Assembly: GCF_014648655.1 (NCBI RefSeq) | Contig: NZ_BMRN01000012.1 | Span: forward strand, 62,001-126,000 | DNA: 64,000 bases | Source of the DNA: Streptomyces atratus | GTDB lineage: Bacteria; Actinomycetota; Actinomycetes; Streptomycetales; Streptomycetaceae | Direction of reading: 5' to 3' | Part shown: piece by piece, positions 58,582 through 64,000 of the stretch | Layout of the letters: each line of letters starts with the position of its first letter | How positions within the stretch are numbered: the stretch's first letter is position 1 | Notes under the pieces: generated by a model | Database searches by the model: none | Told to the model about the DNA's origin: nothing | The model's input: the letters and a program-made list of their open reading frames with translations, nothing else | Made by a program: the position numbers and the translations under genes

Positions 58582-59360
58582 ATCCCTCCAGGCGAGCGCT
58601 ACTCGGTGCGGCAATCGGCGGCGCCGTGGCGGCCACCGCCGGGCCCTCCGCCACCGCGCATGCGGCGAGCTGGCGACTGCGCTGGTCGCCCTCGGCGAGC
58701 AGCGGCGGACTCGGCGCCTTCGAGACCGTCGAGGACGACCGGGCCGACTCCCATCCGGCGGGGCAGCCGCACATCCTCACCGAGGGCGACAACTTCCGGT
58801 TCAACATGCACACAGTCGACCGGGACACCTCGACGGACCGTCAGCGCCAGGAAGTGACCGGACTTCGCACCAGCGGCAGTTCCTACCTCAAGTGGCTGCC
58901 CGGCGAGACCTGGCGGATCACGTACCGGATGTACATCCCCGGCTCGCTGAAGGCGACCACCACCTTCACGCACATCATGCAGATGAAGCAGCCGGGCAAC
59001 GGCACCTCGCCGATCGTCGTGCAGTCGCTGCGCCGGGTGAACGGCGTACAGACCATCGAGCTCAAGCTCGCCGTCGCCGACATCCTCGTCGGCCGCACAG
59101 ACCTCCTACCGCTGCAGAACAAATGGATCGACGTCGACTTTCGGATCACGGTCGGCGACGGTACGGCGGGCTCGGTCCGCTGGATTCTGAAGGACGGTTC
59201 GACCACCGTCATCGACAAGTCGAAGTCCGGTGCCGACACCCTCCTCGCCGACCGCGTACGGCCCAAGTGGGGCATCTACCGGTCGCTCGGCGACACCTCG
59301 GGATCGCTGCAGGACACCCATCTTCTGCTCACCGGCATGCGCGGCTACCAACTGGTCTGA
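58578..59360 (+). CDS. Secreted heparin-lyase-I-like polysaccharide lyase
   Basis: A 260-residue exported protein. MNPSRRALLGAAIGGAVAATAGPSATAHA is a twin-arginine-type signal with cleavage after AHA. The mature part looks like the beta-jelly-roll lyases of PF14099 (heparin lyase I; related to PL20/PL7): WLPGETWRITYRMYIPGSLKATTTFTHIMQMK, QTIELKLAVADILVGRTDLLPLQNKWIDVDFRITV and the strand RVRPKWGIYRSLGDT. Family members cleave uronic-acid-containing polysaccharides by beta-elimination; which one is not clear. It is the first secreted enzyme in a same-strand set of four and is followed after 11 bp by the GH29-like gene. Confidence 0.8.
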   Translation: MNPSRRALLGAAIGGAVAATAGPSATAHAASWRLRWSPSASSGGLGAFETVEDDRADSHPAGQPHILTEGDNFRFNMHTVDRDTSTDRQRQEVTGLRTSGSSYLKWLPGETWRITYRMYIPGSLKATTTFTHIMQMKQPGNGTSPIVVQSLRRVNGVQTIELKLAVADILVGRTDLLPLQNKWIDVDFRITVGDGTAGSVRWILKDGSTTVIDKSKSGADTLLADRVRPKWGIYRSLGDTSGSLQDTHLLLTGMRGYQLV

Positions 59361-59371
59361 GGAGCTGATCC

Positions 59372-61216
59372 ATGAACACCGGCAGACGTCCGCGCGCCCG
59401 TGTGCTGCTCGTCGTCGTGCTGCTGCTCGGCGCTCTCGGCCTGCAGGCACCGGCCCGGGCCGAGTTGCAGAACCCCCGTCAGGACTTTCTGCGCTCCGCC
59501 ACCGCGGGCCTCTTCCTGCACTGGGGTGAGCGCACCGCACCCGCGCACACCGACTGCGCCGACTGGGAGTCCGACGTCACCTCCGGCGGCTGGAATCCCG
59601 ACTACTGGGTCACCGAGGCCCAGAAACTGCACGCCCAGTACCTGGTGCTCGCCACCTTTCACAGTCGCCTCGGCTACGCCCGCCCCTGGCCGTCCGGTAT
59701 CCCGGGAAGCTGTTCCACCGAGCGTGACTTCCTGGGCGAGACGATCGCAGCCGCCAAGGCGAAGGGGCTCAGGACGATCCTCTACATGACGGACGACCCC
59801 AAATGGCACAACGAGGGCGGGCACGAGTGGCTGGACTCGGCCGCGTACTCCGCGTACAAGGGCAGCTCCGTCGACCTGACCACCCGGGACGGCTTCGGGC
59901 AGTTCAGCTACGACAATTTCTTCGAGGTCATGGACCGCTATCCGGACCTCGGTGGCTTCTGGATCGACAACGACAACGCGTACTGGGAGAGCCATGACCT
60001 CTACGCGCAGATCTATCGGAAGCGCCCCCACTACACGATCAGCAACAATAATGAGGACACGCCGATCATGGACATGGTCAGCAATGAGCAGAAGACCGGG
60101 ATGACGCCGCCGTACGACTATCCGCAGGCGGTCTACACGGCACAGCCCCGGCTCACCGAGGCCGACTTCAAACTGCCGTCCACGGGGGCCTGGTGGTACG
60201 ACGGCTCCGATCCTGCCGTGGACAGGAAGCTCACCCTCGGGCGGCTGATCACCAACGCGGGCTCCTCGGTCAAGGCGCTGATGGCCGAGACGGCTCAGGT
60301 CAACGGCGTTTTTCCGGCCAATCAGGCCGCGTTCAACACGTTCGCCGATTCCTTCCTCGACCCCATCCGGGAGTCGCTGCACGGGGTCGAGGGCGGCGGA
60401 TACATGTACGGCGGGCTGAAGCCCGGCTTCTGGAACGACGGTGCCCACGGCGTCACGACCGTCAACCGGGCCCACCCCGACCTGAGTTACATCCATGTCC
60501 TCACCCCGCCATCCACCTCCACCCTGAAGATCCGGGACAACGGGTACCGGGTGAAGCGCGTGACCAACCTCCGTACGGGAGCCCGCGTCCGCTTCGGGCA
60601 GTCGGGAGGCACCCTCAGCCTCACCGGCCTGGGGGCCTGGGATCCGTACGACACGGTCTTCAAGGTGACCACGGCCGGGCGCACCGGCATCATTGCGCCC
60701 TCCTCCTACATCATGACCGCCGGTGCCTCGGCGCCCGGGCACGCGGCGGCGGCCGCCGCCGACGGCAGCTACCTGACCTACTGGGACAACGACAAGTCGC
60801 TCCCCGCGCGACTCGACTACGACCTCGGATCGTCCGGGAAAGTGCGGTACATCGGGATCAACCAGCGTGAGGACTCGGTGAGTTACCCGCGATCCGATAC
60901 CGAGCAGTCCGCACGGATCAAGGACTACAGCGTGTACGTCAGCAGCGACGGCGCCGACTGGGGGAGTCCGGTGAAGTCCGGCACGCTGCCCAGTGCGCGC
61001 GGGGTCGCGGTGATCGACATCCCCGCGACCCGTTCCCGGCGCGTCCGGCTGGAGGTCACCAGCACCTATGCCGCGTCCACGGACACGAGCCGCCACCAGC
61101 GGTTGCGGATCGACGAGACCTGGATCGGTACGGCCTACCCGGGCGGCAATGCGACATCGGCGTACGGCACCGGAAGGGTCACCGTGTCCGATCCCGGCCA
61201 CCTCGACAGGAGGTAG
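59372..61216 (+). CDS. Secreted alpha-L-fucosidase-like (GH29-type) protein with a discoidin-like domain
   Basis: A 614-residue exported enzyme. The signal peptide is RARVLLVVVLLLGALGLQAPARA. The catalytic barrel resembles GH29: TAGLFLHWGERT (GxFxHWG), EAQKLHAQYLVLATFH (the LxAxYxVLTxKHHDGF strand, altered), AKGLRTILYMTDDPKW and FFEVMDRYPDLGGFWIDNDNAYWE, where the Asp in FWIDND is at the nucleophile position. The family KHHD motif is replaced by TFHS. After a beta domain, residues about 450-600 form an F5/8 type C-like module (PASSYIMTAGASAPGHAAAAAADGSYLTYWDNDK...YDLGSSGKVRYIGINQRED). A fucosidase activity is only tentative. GGAG is 7 nt before the ATG. Confidence 0.75.
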   Translation: MNTGRRPRARVLLVVVLLLGALGLQAPARAELQNPRQDFLRSATAGLFLHWGERTAPAHTDCADWESDVTSGGWNPDYWVTEAQKLHAQYLVLATFHSRLGYARPWPSGIPGSCSTERDFLGETIAAAKAKGLRTILYMTDDPKWHNEGGHEWLDSAAYSAYKGSSVDLTTRDGFGQFSYDNFFEVMDRYPDLGGFWIDNDNAYWESHDLYAQIYRKRPHYTISNNNEDTPIMDMVSNEQKTGMTPPYDYPQAVYTAQPRLTEADFKLPSTGAWWYDGSDPAVDRKLTLGRLITNAGSSVKALMAETAQVNGVFPANQAAFNTFADSFLDPIRESLHGVEGGGYMYGGLKPGFWNDGAHGVTTVNRAHPDLSYIHVLTPPSTSTLKIRDNGYRVKRVTNLRTGARVRFGQSGGTLSLTGLGAWDPYDTVFKVTTAGRTGIIAPSSYIMTAGASAPGHAAAAAADGSYLTYWDNDKSLPARLDYDLGSSGKVRYIGINQREDSVSYPRSDTEQSARIKDYSVYVSSDGADWGSPVKSGTLPSARGVAVIDIPATRSRRVRLEVTSTYAASTDTSRHQRLRIDETWIGTAYPGGNATSAYGTGRVTVSDPGHLDRR

Positions 61217-61233
61217 AACGCCCTCTCGGACAC

Positions 61234-61260
61234 GGGGCGGCGGGCTGATCCCGTCGCCCC
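61234..61260 (+). terminator. Terminator after the GH29-like gene
   Basis: 11-bp arms GGGGCGGCGGG and CCCGTCGCCCC (one G-U pair) with a 5-nt loop, 18 bp after the stop. It separates the first two secreted enzymes from the GH8 gene. Confidence 0.65.
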
Positions 61261-61324
61261 TCCGGGCTGCCCGCGATCCGGTCAACCCGCTTACGCGTTC
61301 CGGGATTTGGGCCCGCGCGGGGCA

Positions 61325-61381
61325 TTGACAGAACGAGCCCCAGGGAATCCTATGCAGTGTTGGTTAGGAACCTTTCCTAAC
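61325..61381 (+). promoter_or_regulatory. Promoter with a perfect palindromic operator upstream of the GH8 gene
   Basis: A consensus -35 TTGACA (61325-61330) is followed by a TAT-containing -10 region at about 61349-61354. Just downstream, at 61363-61381, lies GTTAGGAA-CCT-TTCCTAAC, an 8-bp perfect inverted repeat in a place where a bound repressor would block transcription. Palindromes of this form are, to my memory, described upstream of Streptomyces chitosanase genes and bound by a ROK-family repressor (CsnR); that link is not tested here. Confidence 0.7.
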
Positions 61382-61402
61382 GTCGAACCGGAAGGGATCA
61401 CC

Positions 61403-63043
61403 GTGCACCCTGCCGCACCCCCACGCCGCATCGTGGCCGTCTTCGCCGGACTCAGCTGTCTGCTTCTGCCCCTGCTCGCCCACCTTCCGAAGGCCTCGGC
61501 CGCCACGGCCGCGTACGAGGCCGAGAACGCGAGCCTGTACCGGGCGGCCGTGGCGACGAATCACACCGGCTACTCCGGCACCGGCTTCGTCGACTACACC
61601 AACGTCGCCGGCTCGTCGGTGGAGTTCACGGTGAACGCCACCGCGGGCAGCACCTCGCTCGCCATCCGCTACGCCAACGGTACGACCACCAACCGCCCGA
61701 TGGACATCAGCGTCAATGGTGCGGTCGTCGCCTCCGGGGCGGCCTTCGACGGGACCGGCTCCTGGGACACCTGGGCGACGAAGACCATCACCGCCCGGCT
61801 CGTCGCCGGAACAAACACGATCCGTGCCACCGCGACCACGGCGAACGGCGGCCCCAACCTCGACTACCTGGACAGCGCAGACGCCGCCGGTGGTCCCGCA
61901 GTGCCCTTCGGCAGCCATCGATTCCCGTACGCCGCAGGGACGCTGAAGCCGTCCGGCTCACAGTCCGCGCTCGACCAGGCCGTGATCAAGACGTACAACG
62001 CCTGGAAGTCCGCGTTCGTCAGGAAGAACTGTGGCAACGGCTGGTACGAGGTCATCTCACCGGACGCCGACCACCCCTACGTCGCCGAGGCCCAGGGCTA
62101 CGGCATGGTCGTCACCGCGACGATGGCCGGAGCCGACCCGGAGGCGAAGACCGTCTTCGACGGCATGGTGAAGTACATGCTCGCGCACCCCTCGGTCAAC
62201 AACGCCGACCTTCTCGCCGCCGAGCAGGACGCCTCCTGCAAGAGCGTCGACGGCTCCGACTCGGCGACGGACGGGGACCTCGACGCCGCCTACGGGCTGC
62301 TCCTCGCCGACAAGCAGTGGGGATCCACGGGCACGTACAACTACAAGGATCTCGCGGTCAAGCACATCAACGCCATCAAGAAGAGCGAGGTCAACCCGAC
62401 CACCCACCTCATGCTGCTCGGTGACTGGTCGGACTCCGGTGAGTCCCACTACTGGATGACCCGTTCCTCGGACTGGCTGATCGACCATTTCCGCGCCTTC
62501 AAGACGGCCACGGGCGACGGCACCTGGGACACCGTGCGCACGGCCCATCAGAATCTGATTACCACCCAGCAGTCCAAGTACGCGGCGAACACCGGCCTCT
62601 TGGCGGACTTCGTCGTCAACACGAACACCACGCCCAAGCCCGCTGCGGGTGAGGTGCTCGAAGGCCCGGGCGACGGCGACTACTCCTGGAACGCCTGCCG
62701 CGACCCGTGGCGCATCGGCGCCGATGCCGTCACCAGCGGGGACGCGGCCTCGCTCGCCTCGGCGCGCAAGCTCAACTCCTGGATCAAGTCCAGGACCGGC
62801 GGCGACCCGAACAGGATCGTCACCGGCTACCACCTGAACGGCACGGCGTTCGACAGCGGCAACGACATGGCATTCACCGCCCCGTTCGTCGTGACCGCGC
62901 TGACCGACCCAAGCTCCCAGGCCTGGCTCGACGCGCTCTGGAGCAAGCTTGCCGCCACCTCGATCGACCCACAGCTCTACTACGGCGGGAGCGTCCAGCT
63001 GCAGTCGATGATCGTCGCATCCGGCAACTACTGGGTTCCCTGA
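61403..63043 (+). CDS. Secreted glycoside hydrolase family 8 enzyme with N-terminal CBM35/CBM6-like module
   Basis: A 546-residue exported enzyme. The signal is RRIVAVFAGLSCLLLPLLAHLPKASA. Residues about 32-150 are a CBM35-type beta-sandwich (YEAENASLYRAAVATNHTGYSGTGFVDYTN...SLAIRYANGTT...NLDYLD). The GH8 (alpha/alpha)6 domain follows: KNCGNGWYEVISPDADHPYVAEAQGYGMVVTATMAG holds the catalytic Glu in VAEAQGYGM, and SDSATDGDLDAAYGLLLADKQWG the conserved ATDGDxxxA motif. GH8 enzymes cleave cellulose, xylan, lichenan or chitosan. The operator upstream favours chitosan, but the domain does not prove it. GTG 61403 has GAAGGGA upstream; an earlier in-frame ATG would start before the operator. Confidence 0.88.
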   Translation: MHPAAPPRRIVAVFAGLSCLLLPLLAHLPKASAATAAYEAENASLYRAAVATNHTGYSGTGFVDYTNVAGSSVEFTVNATAGSTSLAIRYANGTTTNRPMDISVNGAVVASGAAFDGTGSWDTWATKTITARLVAGTNTIRATATTANGGPNLDYLDSADAAGGPAVPFGSHRFPYAAGTLKPSGSQSALDQAVIKTYNAWKSAFVRKNCGNGWYEVISPDADHPYVAEAQGYGMVVTATMAGADPEAKTVFDGMVKYMLAHPSVNNADLLAAEQDASCKSVDGSDSATDGDLDAAYGLLLADKQWGSTGTYNYKDLAVKHINAIKKSEVNPTTHLMLLGDWSDSGESHYWMTRSSDWLIDHFRAFKTATGDGTWDTVRTAHQNLITTQQSKYAANTGLLADFVVNTNTTPKPAAGEVLEGPGDGDYSWNACRDPWRIGADAVTSGDAASLASARKLNSWIKSRTGGDPNRIVTGYHLNGTAFDSGNDMAFTAPFVVTALTDPSSQAWLDALWSKLAATSIDPQLYYGGSVQLQSMIVASGNYWVP

Positions 63044-63054
63044 CGGAGGTTCAG

Positions 63055-64000
63055 ATGAAGGCCAGCACACTCACCACGTTACGAGGAAGAGTGGCCGCGC
63101 TCGCGGTCATGCTGCTCTGTACCGGCCTGGTGCAGGCGGTGCCGCAATCCGCCTCCGCGGCGGCCACCCGGTACGAGGCGGAGTCCGCGACGATCGTCCA
63201 GGGCGCCGCCGAGTCCAATCACTCCGGCTACTCCGGGACAGGCTTCGTCAACGGCGACAATGTCGTCGGCAGCTATGTGGAGTTCACTGTCACCGCGGCC
63301 TCTGCCGGGACCGGACAGATCGCCATCCGGTACTCCAACGGCACGACGGCCGGTCGGCCCGCGGATGTCGCCGTGGGCGGCACGGTCGTCTCGGCCGCCC
63401 GCGCCTTCAACGCCACGGCCGACTGGAACACCTGGGCCACCTCCACCCTGACCACCCCGGTCAAGGCAGGCAGCAACAAGATCCGGCTGACGTCCACGAC
63501 GGCCAACGGGCTGCCCAACCTCGACTACATCGACTTCGCGGTCACCTCATCGGACACACAAGCACCCACCCCACCCGGCCGGCCCAGCTGCTCGGCGATC
63601 ACCGAGGACAGCCTCACGCTGAACTGGGACGCCGCCACCGACAACGTGGGCGTTGCCGCGTACGACATCTACGAACACGGCAACAAGTTCGCGGAGGCGA
63701 CGGGCACCGCCACGACGAAGAACCTGACCGGGCTCAGCCCCAATACCACGTACAACATCACATTGTTCGCGCGTGACGCGGCCGGCAACGTGTCGTCGGT
63801 CAGCCCGATCGTGGACTGCACCACCCTGCCCGGCTCCGACACCACCGCGCCCTCGGCACCCGGCACCCTGTCAACCTCGGGCCTCACCGCGAACAGCATC
63901 GTCCTGAGCTGGGGAGCGTCGACGGACAACAAGGCCGTCACCGCCTACGAGGTACGCAGCGGCAGCACTGTCTACAAGACCGTGACCGGTACCCCGCCGG
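63055..64000 (+). CDS. Secreted CBM35 - fibronectin type III protein, C-terminus cut by window edge
   Basis: The first 315 codons of an exported protein. RVAALAVMLLCTGLVQAVPQSASA is the signal peptide. Residues about 39-165 are a CBM35-like module closely similar to that of the GH8 enzyme (YEAESATIVQGAAESNHSGYSGTGFVNGDNVVGSYVEFTVTAA...GLPNLDYIDFAV). Two fibronectin type III domains follow (APTPPGRPSCSAITEDSLTLNWDAATDNVGVAAYDIYEHG, and APSAPGTLSTSGLTANSIVLSWGASTDNKAVTAYEV). A catalytic domain is expected beyond the edge. GGAGG lies 5 nt before the ATG and 12 bp after the GH8 stop, so the two genes are co-transcribed. Codon 9 is TTA (63079-63081), the rare bldA-dependent leucine codon. Confidence 0.88.
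   Translation, partial: MKASTLTTLRGRVAALAVMLLCTGLVQAVPQSASAAATRYEAESATIVQGAAESNHSGYSGTGFVNGDNVVGSYVEFTVTAASAGTGQIAIRYSNGTTAGRPADVAVGGTVVSAARAFNATADWNTWATSTLTTPVKAGSNKIRLTSTTANGLPNLDYIDFAVTSSDTQAPTPPGRPSCSAITEDSLTLNWDAATDNVGVAAYDIYEHGNKFAEATGTATTKNLTGLSPNTTYNITLFARDAAGNVSSVSPIVDCTTLPGSDTTAPSAPGTLSTSGLTANSIVLSWGASTDNKAVTAYEVRSGSTVYKTVTGTPP

Noticed and set aside
61352..61402. An earlier ATG start for the GH8 gene (with a TTA codon)
   Set aside because: That start would put the coding sequence across the palindromic operator and add a non-signal-like lead; the GTG at 61403 has a ribosome site and begins directly before the signal peptide.

Overview
The window is high-GC DNA with strong G/C preference at third codon positions, frequent GTG starts, 4-bp stop/start overlaps, leaderless-type promoters (TAGNNT about 7 nt before the start) and many secreted hydrolases. 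Together with a DUF6204 protein, PAP2/diacylglycerol-kinase and fused SecDF proteins, TIGR03086 and PucR families, this points to a Streptomyces (or close actinomycete) chromosome, probably an accessory-rich arm-proximal part. No rRNA or tRNA genes and no CRISPR array were seen.

Layout. 1-6.5 kb: a secreted S8 subtilase cut by the left edge, a large LuxR-type (LAL) ATPase regulator, then decayed transposase and integrase fragments. 6.5-11.7 kb: a tight four-gene set of peptide/muropeptide hydrolases (M55, M20, S9, S66). 11.9-16.5 kb: methyltransferase, GNAT acetyltransferase, a 163-bp MITE sitting exactly at the joint stop codons of two convergent genes, a nitrilase-family amidase and a membrane glycosyltransferase without a normal start codon. 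16.5-24.6 kb: asparagine synthetase and assorted single genes (DUF6204, DUF5107, VOC, methyltransferase, PAP2-DGK, TIGR03086). 24.7-30.5 kb: a frameshifted IclR regulator coupled to an SMP-30 lactonase, a lysine-less aminotransferase-like protein, two MBL hydrolases and a DedA protein. 30.6-35.7 kb: PucR regulator divergent from an NCS1 permease, an NTF2-like protein and an aminobutyraldehyde-type dehydrogenase. 35.9-45.5 kb: a small resolvase-like protein, a holin-phosphodiesterase membrane fusion, an NAD-dependent DNA ligase, an actin-like ATPase, a Pro-rich membrane protein, fused SecDF and a YoaK-type membrane protein. 45.4-49.8 kb: XRE and LysR regulators, a pterin dehydratase, two methyltransferases, and an array of five spaced palindromes between two convergent genes. 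49.9-55.4 kb: a second PucR gene with an eroded GABA/5-aminovalerate locus (gabT, gabD and permease remnants) that retains an intact class III CoA-transferase and glutaryl-CoA-type dehydrogenase. 55.8-58.2 kb: a secreted glycine-rich protein, a cytosolic RICIN lectin and an aldo/keto reductase. 58.5-64 kb: a secreted polysaccharide-degradation cluster (heparin-lyase-like lyase, GH29-like enzyme, CBM35-GH8 enzyme behind a perfect 8-8 palindromic operator, and a CBM35-FN3 protein with a TTA codon, cut by the right edge).

The most unusual items are the palindrome array at 46.76-46.94 kb, the MITE at the CTAG shared by two stop codons, the eroded gab-like locus, the lysine-free aminotransferase homologue, and the IclR gene whose frameshift joins it in frame to the next gene. 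All functional calls come from reading motifs by eye; no database search was run.
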